DNA of 64,000 nucleotides from Cybelea sp963824595 (GTDB taxonomy: Bacteria > Vulcanimicrobiota > Vulcanimicrobiia > Vulcanimicrobiales > Vulcanimicrobiaceae). Made by a program: the position numbers and the translations under genes. The stretch lies in contig CAWGPY010000010.1 in the NCBI GenBank assembly GCA_963824595.1, positions 62,001-126,000 on the forward strand, given 5' to 3'. The notes below the pieces were generated by a model, which had not been told where the DNA came from, did not search any database, and saw only the letters and a program-made list of their open reading frames with translations. Of the stretch, positions 28,304 to 37,567 are shown one piece after another (within the stretch, counting starts at the first letter, position 1; every line of letters begins with the position of its first letter).

Positions 28304-29463
28304 TGCCGTCCGATGCGGCGATGGCGTCCGACGTTGGCGATGAGGGCGACGGCGATGAGGTTGACGACGAGCGAGCTGCCGCCGAACGAGATGAACGGCA
28401 GCGGCACCCCGGTGACCGGCCACGACGACGACACGACGCCGATGTTCACGAAGGCTTGGATCGTGATCATCGCGGCGCAGCCCACGGCGAGGAAGAATCC
28501 GAAGCGGTCGGGCGCGGCCAGCGCGATGCGAATCGAGCGGTAGGCCAGCGTGACGAAGAGCGCGATGACCGCTAGCGTTCCGATCAGGCCGAGCTCCTCG
28601 CCGAGCACCGAGAAGATGAAGTCGGTGTACTGCTCCGGCAGATAGAAGAACTTCGCGCGCGAGGCGCCGAGGCCGACGCCGAACAGGCCGCCGCTGCCGA
28701 GCGCCAGCAGCGACTGCACGATGTGGAAGCCGGTGTTCAGCGGGTCGCGCCACGGATCCACGAACGCGAAGATGCGCGCCCGCCGGTACGGGCTGGCGAG
28801 CACGGTCAGCGCCGCGAACGGCACGGTCACCAGCAAGACCGCCGCGAGGTGCACGAGCCGCGCGCCCGCGGCGAAGAACATCGTCATCGCGGTGAACACC
28901 AGCAGGCTCGCCGTGCCCATGTCGGGCTCTTTGAGCACCAGCACCGCCATGATGGCGACGGGCACGCAGAGCGGGAAGAGCCCGCGCGCCAGCGACGTGA
29001 TGCGCTCGCCTCGCGCCGAGAGCTTCGCCGCGAGGTAGATCACGAGCGCGAGCTTCGCAAACTCCGACGGCTGCAGGCTCAGGCTGGCCGTGCCGATCCA
29101 GCGCCGGCCGCCGTTCACGCCGAGCCCGACGTGCGGCACGAAGACGAGCAGCAGCCCCGCGACCGCCGCAATCAGAAGGTAGGGCGCGAGCGCGCGCAAC
29201 CGCTGGTATTGGATCCGGTAACAAGCGTAGGCCGCGACCAAGCCGATCGCGAGCCAGACCAGCTGGCGCTTGAGGTAGTACGCGATGTCGCCATGCTGCG
29301 CGTACGCCGTCGCGCTCGACGCCGAGAACACCATCACCAAGCCGATGCCGATCAGCGCCACGACCGCCGTGAAGAGCACCGTGTCCAGCGGCGCCTTCGA
29401 GTACGACTGCAGCGGCGCGCCGCGCTCGGCGTCGCGACGGCGCAGCGCCGCGGCGCTACGCAC
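28300..29463 (-). CDS. ftsW: Lipid II polymerase FtsW (SEDS family)
   Basis: A 387-residue SEDS-family glycosyltransferase with about ten membrane segments that polymerises lipid II at the septum together with its class B PBP. GIGLVMVFSASSATAY, LQPSEFAKLALVIYLA, LKEPDMGTASLLVF (with the essential Asp), ASRAKFFYLPEQYTDFIFSVLGEELGL and GVPLPFISFGGSSL are the family blocks. The GTG at 29463 lies within the end of murD (GTGCGTAG) and gives the normal N-terminus. The much longer reading upstream is an artefact. In this cluster it sits between murD and murG, as in E. coli. Confidence 0.93.
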   Translation of the reverse strand: MRSAAALRRRDAERGAPLQSYSKAPLDTVLFTAVVALIGIGLVMVFSASSATAYAQHGDIAYYLKRQLVWLAIGLVAAYACYRIQYQRLRALAPYLLIAAVAGLLLVFVPHVGLGVNGGRRWIGTASLSLQPSEFAKLALVIYLAAKLSARGERITSLARGLFPLCVPVAIMAVLVLKEPDMGTASLLVFTAMTMFFAAGARLVHLAAVLLVTVPFAALTVLASPYRRARIFAFVDPWRDPLNTGFHIVQSLLALGSGGLFGVGLGASRAKFFYLPEQYTDFIFSVLGEELGLIGTLAVIALFVTLAYRSIRIALAAPDRFGFFLAVGCAAMITIQAFVNIGVVSSSWPVTGVPLPFISFGGSSLVVNLIAVALIANVGRHRRIGRQ

Positions 29464-30856
29464 CGGCCGGCTCCCGCAGCGCAGCGACGGCCGCGGCGAA
29501 CTGCTCGCCTCGATCCTCGGCCGACGCGAACATGTCGAACGACGCGCAGCCCGGCGAGAGCAGCACCACGCCGCCCGGCTTCGCGAGCTCGCGCGCTTTC
29601 CGCACCGCCTCGTCCATCGACGAGGCGCGCACGGCGGCGACGCCACGCGCCGCGCGGAGAATCTCGCCCGCCGCCTCGCCGATCGCGACCAGCGCGTCGG
29701 CGCGCTTGCGAATCTCCTCGCCGCACTCGCCGAACTCGGTGCCCTTCGACCGGCCGCCGGCGATCAGCACGATCGGCGCGTCGTAGGTGCGCAGCGCGGC
29801 GATCACGGCGGCGGGGTTCGTGGCCTTCGAGTCGTCCACGTAGCGCACGCCGTCGATCTCCGCGACCGTCTCGAGCCGGTGCGCCATCGGCGCGAACGTC
29901 GCCATCGCGGCGCGCAGCGCCTCGGGGCTGCAGCCCACGGCCAGCGCCGCCAGCAACGCGGCCATCGCGTTGCTTACGTTGTGCTCGCCCGGCAGCGGAA
30001 TCTCGGCGCGCGGCAGCAGCGGCACTGGGCGCGGGTCGCCGGCGACCGGGGCGTAGGTCACCACGCCGTCGCGAACGTACATCGTGGCCCCGTCCCGGCC
30101 GTCGTGCGCGAACCAGAGCTGACGCGCCTGCACGCGCGTGTCGCCGCGGCGCCAGTGCAGCGCGCGAATCCGCGGGTCGTCGAGGTTGCCGACGAACCAA
30201 TCGTTGAGCGACTGGTTGGCAAAGATCCGGTACTTCGCCTCGGCGTATTCGTCCATCGAGTGGTAGCGGTCGAGGTGATCGGGCGCGATGTTGAGCAGCA
30301 CGGCGACGCGCGGCTTGAACGCGCGAATCGTCTCCAGCTGGAACGACGAGACCTCGGCAACGACCCACGCGTCGGGTCCGGCCCCGCGCACCTCCTTGAT
30401 CAGCGGGTTGCCGATGTTGCCGCCGACGCGCACCTCGTAACCGCAGCTCCGCAGCAGGTGGCCGATCAGCGCCGTGGTCGTGGACTTGCCCTTGGTGCCG
30501 GTCACCGCGACGATCGGCGCCTTGCACAACCGGTAAGCGAGCTCGATCTCGCCGAGCACGGGCACGTTGGCGTCGTGCAGCCGGCGCACGACCGGCGACG
30601 TGGGCGGAACGCCCGGTGAAAGCACCGCGCAGTTCAGCTCGCGGACGATCGAGTCGAGCGCGCCGGGCTCGACGAATCGCGCCCCAAGCGCCGCGCCGGC
30701 GGCGACGGCATCCGCGATCTCGCCGGGGGGCTTCTCGTCCGTGGCGTAGAGCGCGACGCCGCGTTCGCTCAACACCTCGATGCTCGCCAATCCGCTGCGG
30801 CCCAGGCCGATGACGAGCACCGTCTCGCCGGGGCCGAACTGAAAGATGTCGTTCAT
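29456..30856 (-). CDS. murD: UDP-N-acetylmuramoylalanine--D-glutamate ligase
   Basis: A 466-residue Mur ligase that adds D-Glu. VLVIGLGRSGLASIEVL opens domain 1. VAVTGTKGKSTTTALIGHLL is the P-loop. EVSSFQLETI, NIAPDHLDRYHSMDEYAEAK and DDSKATNPAAVIAAL are MurD-specific. The ATG overlaps the mraY stop as ATGA. A longer reading upstream contains the middle third of mraY in the same frame and reflects the mraY frameshifts, not a fusion. Confidence 0.95.
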   Translation of the reverse strand: MNDIFQFGPGETVLVIGLGRSGLASIEVLSERGVALYATDEKPPGEIADAVAAGAALGARFVEPGALDSIVRELNCAVLSPGVPPTSPVVRRLHDANVPVLGEIELAYRLCKAPIVAVTGTKGKSTTTALIGHLLRSCGYEVRVGGNIGNPLIKEVRGAGPDAWVVAEVSSFQLETIRAFKPRVAVLLNIAPDHLDRYHSMDEYAEAKYRIFANQSLNDWFVGNLDDPRIRALHWRRGDTRVQARQLWFAHDGRDGATMYVRDGVVTYAPVAGDPRPVPLLPRAEIPLPGEHNVSNAMAALLAALAVGCSPEALRAAMATFAPMAHRLETVAEIDGVRYVDDSKATNPAAVIAALRTYDAPIVLIAGGRSKGTEFGECGEEIRKRADALVAIGEAAGEILRAARGVAAVRASSMDEAVRKARELAKPGGVVLLSPGCASFDMFASAEDRGEQFAAAVAALREPAGA

Positions 30857-31826
30857 CGGACGATGGCCCATCCTAACAACGAAGCGAGCAACGATGCAAG
30901 CCAGAAGCGCGCCGTCACCTTCGTCTCGGGCCAGCCGCCCAGCTCGAAGTGGTGGTGCAGCGGACTCATTCGCAGGATGCGCCGGCCGCGCGTCGCCTTG
31001 AAATACGCGACTTGCAGGATCACCGACAGCGCTTCGGCGACGAACACCGCGCCGATGACGAGCAACAACAGCATCTCGCCGGTCAGGATGGCGGATCCCG
31101 CGAGCAGCGCGCCGAGCGCGAGCGAACCCGTGTCGCCCATGAACAGGCGCGCGGGATGCCGGTTGAAGGGCAAGAACCCCAGCGCCGCGCCGGCGCCGGC
31201 GGACGCCGCGATGATGGGACCGGGCAGCTGCAGGGACACCGCAATCAGCGCGACGACCAGCAGCGGCGGCACGATCGGCGCCCGCGGCCAGCCCGTCGAG
31301 GCCGTCGGTGAGGTTGACCGCGTGGATCGTCGCGGTGATTGCGGCCACTCCGAGCAGGAACCACAGCCAGTGCGGCGCGAGCATCGCGTAGCCGCCGGCG
31401 TGAAACAGAACGCCGCGCGGAAACGGCTCGAAGCCGTGGTCGATGGCGCGCATGAAGACGGTCGCGGCCAACGCCGTCGCGAGCAACTTGGTGCGCGCCC
31501 GCAGCCCGCGGTTCGCGCCGCCGCACCACCATCAGCACGTCGTCGATTGCACCGACCGCAGCGCAGAGCGCGACCAGCAGCACCAGCTGGCCCAGCAGCG
31601 GCACCCGCTCGAGCGCGAGCGCGGCCGCCAGCGCGATCACGAAGACGACGCCGCCCATCGTCGGGGTTCCGGTCTTCGCTTGGTGCGTCTGCGGCGCGTC
31701 TTCGTACGCGTGCTGGCGCACCCGCAGCCGCTTGAAGATGAAGAGCACCGCCGCCGACGACGGCACGGCGACCGCGAGGCCGAAGAGCACCCAGAGCGCC
31801 ACGGCCAGCAGCATGCCCGAGCTCAT
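30853..31826 (-). CDS. mraY: Phospho-N-acetylmuramoyl-pentapeptide transferase (two apparent frameshifts)
   Basis: Transfers phospho-MurNAc-pentapeptide to undecaprenyl phosphate to give lipid I. Conserved sequence runs through three frames. MSSGMLLAVALWVLFGL through HQAKTGTPTMGG and AIDDVLMVVRR is in the first, then LLATALAATVF to IHAVNLTDGLDGLA in the second, then PPLLVVALIAVSL through FMGDTGSLALGALLAG and MSPLHHHFELGGWPE to the end in the third. The switches lie near 31515 (one extra base) and 31281 (two bases missing), both in GCGC runs. Repairing them gives 324 residues, the normal length, with all catalytic Asp motifs and the HHH loop. The ATG overlaps the cofE-like stop. Sequence error is the simplest cause. 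Confidence 0.85.
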
Positions 31827-32538
31827 GACGCGTCCTCGAGCAGCGGATTGGGTCCGCGATCGCGCCACTTCAGCACGACGACGGGCGTCTGCTCGTCGCC
31901 GTTGCCGTGCGGATTGTCGAGCAGGGCGGCGGCCACGTTCTCGGCGCGCACGCCGCGCGAGGCGCCCAGCACCTTGGCACGGCCGCAGGTCGTTGGCGTC
32001 GACGACGGCGCACGCCACGCCGGTGCGGCCGCGCAGGGCCTCCGCGAACGCGTCGGGCTCGCGCGGAGCCAGCACGATCGCGCGCTCGTACGGCGGCATC
32101 GTTCCGGTGTAGCCGTCGATGGCGGCGATCGCCTCGCCCATCACTTCGTAGAACGACGCCGCGCTTGCCGACGACGCGGCCGGCGACCTGCAGCAGCGTG
32201 GCGTAGAGAACCTTCGGCACCCCGACGCGGTCGATCACCAGCTGCATGGACTCGGGCTGGTTGATCGTCGCCAACGCGCCCGCGCGCCGCGCCATCGCGT
32301 ACGCGAGCCGCGAGGGGCGAACGCGTTCGGCCGCGACGAACTCGCCCTGCGCGATCGCGACGGCGGTCTCGGAGACGGCGATGACGTCGCCGGGGCGCGC
32401 GATGCCGCGCACGGCCTGCGCCACCGTCGCCGCGAGGTCGTCGCCCGGGCGCACGAGCGGCGTTCGCACCGGAATCGCCGTCACGCCGGCCGGAACCTCC
32501 GGCCGCGTCACCGATAGGCTCTGGGTGGCGATGCTCAC
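31823..32538 (-). CDS. CofE-like F420-0:gamma-glutamyl ligase family protein (two apparent frameshifts)
   Basis: The product, about 237 residues after repair, matches the CofE-like family that occurs in Firmicutes and other bacteria. VTAIPVRTPLVRPGDDL, GDVIAVSETAVAIAQGEFV, FYEVMGEAIAAIDGYTGTMP, the VVDANDLR block and the C-terminal NPHGNGDEQTPVVVLKW are the blocks seen. CofE itself adds gamma-linked glutamate to coenzyme F420; this branch has no proven substrate. Frame changes occur near 32160 and 31983, each one extra base. The GTG start overlaps the murF stop (GTGA) and the stop overlaps the mraY ATG, so it is fully embedded in the peptidoglycan operon between the MurF and MraY steps. Confidence 0.75.
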
Positions 32539-33907
32539 GCGCGCAACTCTTCGACGATCTCCTCCAGCTTGTACTTGCGCGAGCCCTTGAGCAGCACCAC
32601 GTCGTCGGGGCGCGCGTGCTGCGCGCAGCCAGCGCGCGGCCTGCTCGTTCGTTCCGACGTGCACGATCCGCGCGGGTTCGAGGCCCGCGCGCCGCGCGCC
32701 GCGGGCCAGCTCGTCGGCGTAGTCGCCGCGAACGATCAGCACGTCGACGCGCGCGGCCGCGTGTTCGCCCACGCGCTCGTGCAGCGCCTTCGATTCCTCG
32801 CCCAGTTCGGCCATGCTGGCCAGCACGGCGATGCGGCGCGGCGCCGCTTCCGCGCCGAACGCATCGAGCGCGGCGATCATGCCGCTCGCGTTCGCGTTGT
32901 AGGCGTCGTAGATCACGCTGATCCCGCCGGCGGCCGGCAGGCGGTCGTAGCGTCCTTCGGGCAAGCGCAGCGATGGGATCGCGGGCAGGATCGCGTCGAG
33001 CGCGACGCCGAGCTCGAGCGCGCCGGCGATCGCGGCGGCGAGATTCGCGCGATTGTGCGCGCCCGGCACGCGCACGTCGACCGCGCGCTCGTCGTCGCCC
33101 TCCGGACCGCGGTGCACCAATCGGTCGTCGTGCAGCGCGGTGAGCGGGCGCAGGCCGGCGGAATCGAGCGGGTTACCGGCGGCAAACCAGTGCGGCGTCT
33201 GCGCCAGGCCGCCCGCGCGCTCGCGCGAGACGCTGTCGGCGGCGTTGAGCACGGCGCGCGCGCCGCGCGCGAACAGCCCCCACTTCGTCTCCGCGAGGCG
33301 TTCGCGCGATCCCATGATCTCGACGTGCGCCTCGCCGACGTTGGTGAGAACTCCGATCTGCGGTCGCGCGACCTCGACGAGCGCGGCCACGTCGCCGTAA
33401 TGGCGCGCTCCCATCTCGACGACGACCGCATCGTGCTCGCCGTTCTCCGCGCGCAGCAGCAGCCTGCTCACGCCGATCTCGTTGTTCTCGTTCGCGGGCG
33501 ACGCGGCGATGCGATCGCCGTAGCGCGCGGCGAGCAGCTGCGCCAGAAAGGCCTTGGTGGTGGTCTTGCCCGCGCTGCCGGTGATCGCGATGACGCGCCC
33601 GGCGAACAGCGTCCGGGCGGCGGCGGCCAGCGCCATGTAGGCGCGCAGCGTGTCGGGAACGACCATCGCCGCAACGCCCTCGACGCGTTCGTCCGCTCGC
33701 TCGAGCACGAGCATCGCGGCTCCGCGTCCGACGGCCTCGCGCGCGAACGCGTGGCCGTCGAAGTTCTCTCCGCGCAGCGCCACGATACGTGTCGCCCGGC
33801 TCGATCGTCCGCGTGTCGGTGCTCGCGCGCAGCGAGCCCGGCGCGACGGCGGCGTCGAACAGCTGCGCGCCGGTGGCTTCGACGGCGGCGGAGAGCGGAA
33901 TCCTCAC
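32535..33907 (-). CDS. murF: UDP-MurNAc-tripeptide--D-alanyl-D-alanine ligase (two apparent frameshifts)
   Basis: Adds D-Ala-D-Ala to complete UDP-MurNAc-pentapeptide. It starts with GTG overlapping the murE stop: RIPLSAAVEATGAQLFDAAV and DTRTIEPGDTY. After one extra base near 33784 it continues VALRGENFDGHAFA. The P-loop ITGSAGKTTTKAFLAQLL, ANENNEIGVSRLLL, NVGEAHVEIMGS and YDAYNANASGMIAAL are typical. A second shift near 32622 (GCGC run) restores the end QHARPDDVVLLKGSRKYKLE. Repaired length is about 457 residues, normal. Every segment is conserved and none contains a premature stop in its own frame, so decay is unlikely. Confidence 0.85.
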
Positions 33908-35367
33908 CGAGCGACGCCTCGCGCCGCCAGCGCGTCGCGCGCGATCGCGGCGTCGTCGAACGGCAGCACGCGCTCGCCGACGATCTGATACCTCTCGTGC
34001 CCCTTGCCCGCGACGAGCACGACGTCTCCGGCGCCCGCATCGGCGATCGCGCGTTCGATCGCTCGGCGGCGGTCGAGCTCGATCGCGGACACACGGCGTC
34101 CGGCGCCGGCCGCGATCGCGTCGACGATCGCCTGCGGATCTTCGGTGCGCGGATTGTCGCTCGTGATGTAGACGCGATCGGCGAGGCGCGTCGCGACGGC
34201 GCCCATCTCGGGCCGCTTGCCGCGGTCGCGGTCGCCGCCGCAGCCGAAGACGACGGCCAGCGAACCGTGCGCCGTCTCGCGGAGCGAACGCAGGGCGCGC
34301 TCGAGCGCGTCGGGCGTGTGCGCGTAGTCGATGACGACGTCCACGCCGCCGGCGTGCAGGCGTTCCATGCGCCCGGGCACGCTCTCGAGCGTGGCGAGAC
34401 CGTGCGCGCTCGCGGCGTCGGAGACGCCCATCAGCCGCGCGACGCCGATCGCCGCCAGCGCGTTCCACACGTTGAAGCGGCCCGGCACGCGCAGCTCGAA
34501 GCGCCGTCCGTCGACGTCGAACGCCGTCGCGTCGGGCTCGACCGCGATCTCGGAGGCCACGAGCTCGGCGCCGCCGCCCGTTCCGTACGCGATCACGGTG
34601 CGGCCCGCGGCGCGCAGCTCCGACGTCCAGCGCGCCCCGAGCGGATCGTCGGCGTTGAGCACGCACGACGGCGCGAGATCGAAGAGCCGGCGCTTGGCCG
34701 CGGCGTAGGCCTCGTGCGTCCGGTGAAAGTCGAGGTGATCGCGCGTCACGTTCGTGAGCGCCGCGATCCGAAAGCGTACGTCGGCCACGCGGCCGAGCGC
34801 GAGCGCGTGCGAGCTCACCTCCATCGCGACCGCCGCCGCGCCGCCGTCGCGCATCTCCGCCAAGATGCGATGGAGCTCGTGCGGCAGCGGCGTGGTGTTC
34901 TCCAGCGGCCAGGTTCGCGGACCGAACGCCGCGCCCACCGTGCCGATCGCGCCGCACGGGATGCCGGCCGCGTCGAGGATCGCGGCGATCATGCGCGTCG
35001 TCGTCGTCTTCCCGTTCGTACCCGTGACGCCCAGGACGTCGAGCGCGTGCGAGGGGTCGCCGTAGAACGCGGCCGCGAGCGCGGAGAGCGCGCGCTGCGT
35101 GTCGGGAACGACGACGACCGTCACGCCCTCGGGCACGTCCTCCGCGGTCTCGAGCACGACGGCGCGCGCGCCGTTCGCGACGGCGTCGCGCACGAAACGA
35201 TGGCCGTCCGTGCGGTCGCCGCGCATCGCGACGAACAGCGAATCCGCTCGCGCGCGGCGCGAGTCGATCTCGATCGCGCGCACCGTTGCGTTACGGTCTC
35301 CGGCGACGATCGGCGAGTCGAGTCGGTGCAGGAGCGCGGCCAGCGCGACCGCGCGGTCAGCGGCCAT
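33904..35367 (-). CDS. murE: UDP-MurNAc-tripeptide synthetase, meso-DAP-adding
   Basis: A 487-residue Mur ligase that adds the third stem-peptide residue. GVTGTNGKTTTTRMIAAIL is the P-loop. AMEVSSHALALGRVADV and LTNVTRDHLDFHRTHEAYAAAK are the carbamylated-lysine region. SDNPRTEDP contains the DNPR motif that selects meso-diaminopimelate over lysine, so the peptidoglycan is predicted to be of the A1-gamma type. The ATG lies in the end of ftsI (overlap 11 bases). It is intact, unlike its three downstream neighbours. Confidence 0.95.
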   Translation of the reverse strand: MAADRAVALAALLHRLDSPIVAGDRNATVRAIEIDSRRARADSLFVAMRGDRTDGHRFVRDAVANGARAVVLETAEDVPEGVTVVVVPDTQRALSALAAAFYGDPSHALDVLGVTGTNGKTTTTRMIAAILDAAGIPCGAIGTVGAAFGPRTWPLENTTPLPHELHRILAEMRDGGAAAVAMEVSSHALALGRVADVRFRIAALTNVTRDHLDFHRTHEAYAAAKRRLFDLAPSCVLNADDPLGARWTSELRAAGRTVIAYGTGGGAELVASEIAVEPDATAFDVDGRRFELRVPGRFNVWNALAAIGVARLMGVSDAASAHGLATLESVPGRMERLHAGGVDVVIDYAHTPDALERALRSLRETAHGSLAVVFGCGGDRDRGKRPEMGAVATRLADRVYITSDNPRTEDPQAIVDAIAAGAGRRVSAIELDRRRAIERAIADAGAGDVVLVAGKGHERYQIVGERVLPFDDAAIARDALAARGVAR

Positions 35368-37096
35368 GGCGCGCGACGTCCGCGCTCGGCAAGACGCCCG
35401 CGTGCAGCATTGCGGCGCGCGCGATCTCCGCAAACGCCGGCGCGGCGACGACGCTCCCGTAATACGACCCGATCGGCCGCTCGACTTTCACGTAAATCAG
35501 ATAACGAGCGTGCGGATACGGCACCATGCCGATGAACGAGGCGGCGTAGTAGCCCGAGCGATAGCCGCCGTCCACCACCATTTCCGCGGTGCCGGTCTTT
35601 CCCGCGGTGGCGTAGCCGGGAATCTGCGCGGTCGGGTCGCCGGTGCCGTGCAGCACCACGGAGCGAAGGAACGTCCGCAGCTCCGCGGCGGTTCGCTGCG
35701 AGAAGATGCGGCGCGGCGGAGCGCCGCGGCGCTGCAGCGCGTCGCCTTTCCGATCGTAGACCGCGCGCACGATCTTCGGCTGCACCAGCATGCCGCCGTT
35801 GGCGATCGCGCAGTAGTAGCGCGCCATCGCGAGCGGCGTCACCGAAACGCCCTGCCCGAACGACATCGTCGCGAGCGACGAGCCGCTCCACTGCGACGGC
35901 GGCGGAACGATGCCCGGATTTTCGCCGGGCAGACCGACGCCGCTCGGCGTTCCGAAGCCGGCCGAGCGTTCCATCGCGTAGAGCGTCTTCGAGCCGATCG
36001 CGAGCCCGACTTCCGCGGCGCCGACGTTGTGGGAGAATTCGATGATCTGCTCGAGCGTCTCGCTGCCTCCGGTTCCCGCCATGAAGCCGTCTTCAGCGTT
36101 GTGAATCGTCTGCCCGCCTACGTCCAGCCGGTCGTGCGCCGGGAAGCGCGTCGCGAGCGTGACCTTGTGCGACTCGAGCGCGGCCGCGGCGGTCACCAGC
36201 TTGTAGGTCGAGCCGGGCTCGTAGGCGTCCATCACGGCGCGGTCGCGTCGCTGCGCCCCGCTGAACTTCCAGAAGCGATTCGGATCGAAGTCGGGCAGGT
36301 TGGCCAACGCCAGGATCTCGCCCGACCACGGATCCATGACGATCGCCGTGCCGTCGAGCGCGTGATACGCGTTGACCTGGCGCGCGAGCGCCCGCTCGGC
36401 GACGAATTGGAGGTAGGGGTCGATCGTCAGCGCCACGTCGAGGCCGGGCTGCGCCGGGCTGACCACGCGCTCTTGTCCGAACGGAATGGGCCGCCCGAAC
36501 TCGTCGGCCTCGAGCGTCACGCGCCCCGACCGGCCGCGCAGCACGTCGTCGGCGGCATATTCGATGCCGTCGAGCCCGTTTTCGTCGGTGCCCACGAAGC
36601 CGAGCACGGTTGACGCGAGGCGGCCGCTGGTGTCGACGCGCAGCCCCGTGTCTTCCTCTTTCAAGTTGATGCCGAGCAGGTTGAGGCCGCGCACGCGCGC
36701 GGCCGTCTCGTGAGGAACCTTGCGCGCGATCCAGACGAACCACAGGTGCCGGTCGTGCAGCGCGGCAACGGTCGCAGCGTCGAGCTTCCCAAAGACCCTC
36801 TGCAGCTTCGCCGCCGTCGCGTCGGCGTCGACGATCTCGCGCGGAACCGCGTAGACGCTCTCCGACGGCATCGAGCGCACTAGCACGTTGCCGTTGCGAT
36901 CCAAGATGCTGCCGCGGCGCGCGAAGATCTCGACGGTGTCCGAGCGCTGCGCCAGCGCCTGCCGCGCGTAGACCGCGCCCTTCACCGCCTGCACGTCCGT
37001 CAGCCGCCAGGCGAGGAAGAGCGCGACGGCGAGGCAGGCGTAGAAGAAGAGACGCGCGCGCATCGGAGCGACGCGCGCAAACGTTCTCTGGTGCAT
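35357..37096 (-). CDS. ftsI: Division-specific class B penicillin-binding protein (FtsI/PBP3)
   Basis: A 579-residue transpeptidase that cross-links septal peptidoglycan with FtsW. It has a short cytoplasmic tail, one membrane segment (about 13-32), a pedestal domain (RRGSILDRNGNVLVRS onward), then the transpeptidase with Ser296-x-x-Lys299 (EPGSTYK), the SHN triad motif and KTGTAE. No PASTA domains follow. The next in-frame ATG at codon 12 could also serve as the start. It lies 20 bases after ftsL and overlaps murE. Confidence 0.94.
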   Translation of the reverse strand: MHQRTFARVAPMRARLFFYACLAVALFLAWRLTDVQAVKGAVYARQALAQRSDTVEIFARRGSILDRNGNVLVRSMPSESVYAVPREIVDADATAAKLQRVFGKLDAATVAALHDRHLWFVWIARKVPHETAARVRGLNLLGINLKEEDTGLRVDTSGRLASTVLGFVGTDENGLDGIEYAADDVLRGRSGRVTLEADEFGRPIPFGQERVVSPAQPGLDVALTIDPYLQFVAERALARQVNAYHALDGTAIVMDPWSGEILALANLPDFDPNRFWKFSGAQRRDRAVMDAYEPGSTYKLVTAAAALESHKVTLATRFPAHDRLDVGGQTIHNAEDGFMAGTGGSETLEQIIEFSHNVGAAEVGLAIGSKTLYAMERSAGFGTPSGVGLPGENPGIVPPPSQWSGSSLATMSFGQGVSVTPLAMARYYCAIANGGMLVQPKIVRAVYDRKGDALQRRGAPPRRIFSQRTAAELRTFLRSVVLHGTGDPTAQIPGYATAGKTGTAEMVVDGGYRSGYYAASFIGMVPYPHARYLIYVKVERPIGSYYGSVVAAPAFAEIARAAMLHAGVLPSADVARHGR

Positions 37097-37116
37097 CCTG
37101 CGGCGGCCCTAACGGC

Positions 37117-37566
37117 CTACGGCTTGCGTGTCACCGCCGGCGCAAAGAGTCCGGCCAGCGACGAGAGCATCGGGAAGGGCGAGCGGGCGCGCGCCACCGC
37201 CGGCGCCTCGATGCGCACCACGGCAAAGCTTTGCGGTTCGCGCATGCCCAAGCGCGCCGCCAGCACGGAGAGCCGGTCGTCGGCCCGCAGCGCCGAGATG
37301 CGGTCGTCGAGGCGCAGCGACTCCTCTTGCAGCGCCTCGCGCTGCGCGCGCGCCGTCGCGACCGCGTAGCTGAGTCCGGTCAGGTTCGACGTCAGCACCA
37401 CGTAGCCCATGAGCAGCGCCAGCACGGCGACGAGCGCCGTCGAGACGCGTGCGACGCCGGTGTAGCGGGCTCGCGACTTGCGCACCATGCGCCGCTGGGT
37501 CGCGCCCCGCGCCGCGCGCGGGTTGGCGATGCGCGCTGTCTTCTGCATGAATCGCGGCGCGACCAC
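37117..37566 (-). CDS. ftsL: FtsL-like septum protein
   Basis: A 149-residue bitopic membrane protein with a basic cytoplasmic N-terminus (many Arg up to about residue 40), one membrane helix (VSTALVAVLALLMGYVVLTS) and a periplasmic coiled coil with heptads of Leu and Ala (ATARAQREALQEESLRLDDR, about 70-100). The LGMREPQSFAVVRI end is like FtsL/DivIC proteins, which hold FtsW-FtsI in the divisome. Sequence conservation is low in this family, so the call rests on topology and on its place between rsmH and ftsI. GTG start one base after the rsmH stop. Confidence 0.8.
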   Translation of the reverse strand: MVAPRFMQKTARIANPRAARGATQRRMVRKSRARYTGVARVSTALVAVLALLMGYVVLTSNLTGLSYAVATARAQREALQEESLRLDDRISALRADDRLSVLAARLGMREPQSFAVVRIEAPAVARARSPFPMLSSLAGLFAPAVTRKP

Positions 37567-37567
37567 G

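Noticed and set aside
29456..31486. Apparent MraY-MurD fusion (676 codons)
   Set aside because: The N-terminal 200 codons are the middle part of frameshifted mraY read into murD. The ATGA overlap at 30853-30856 marks the normal gene border.
32569..35535. 988-codon open frame on the plus strand
   Set aside because: It runs antisense through murF and murE, where conserved Mur ligase motifs are on the minus strand. It is Arg/Ala-rich with no recognisable domain, an effect of high GC in the third codon position.
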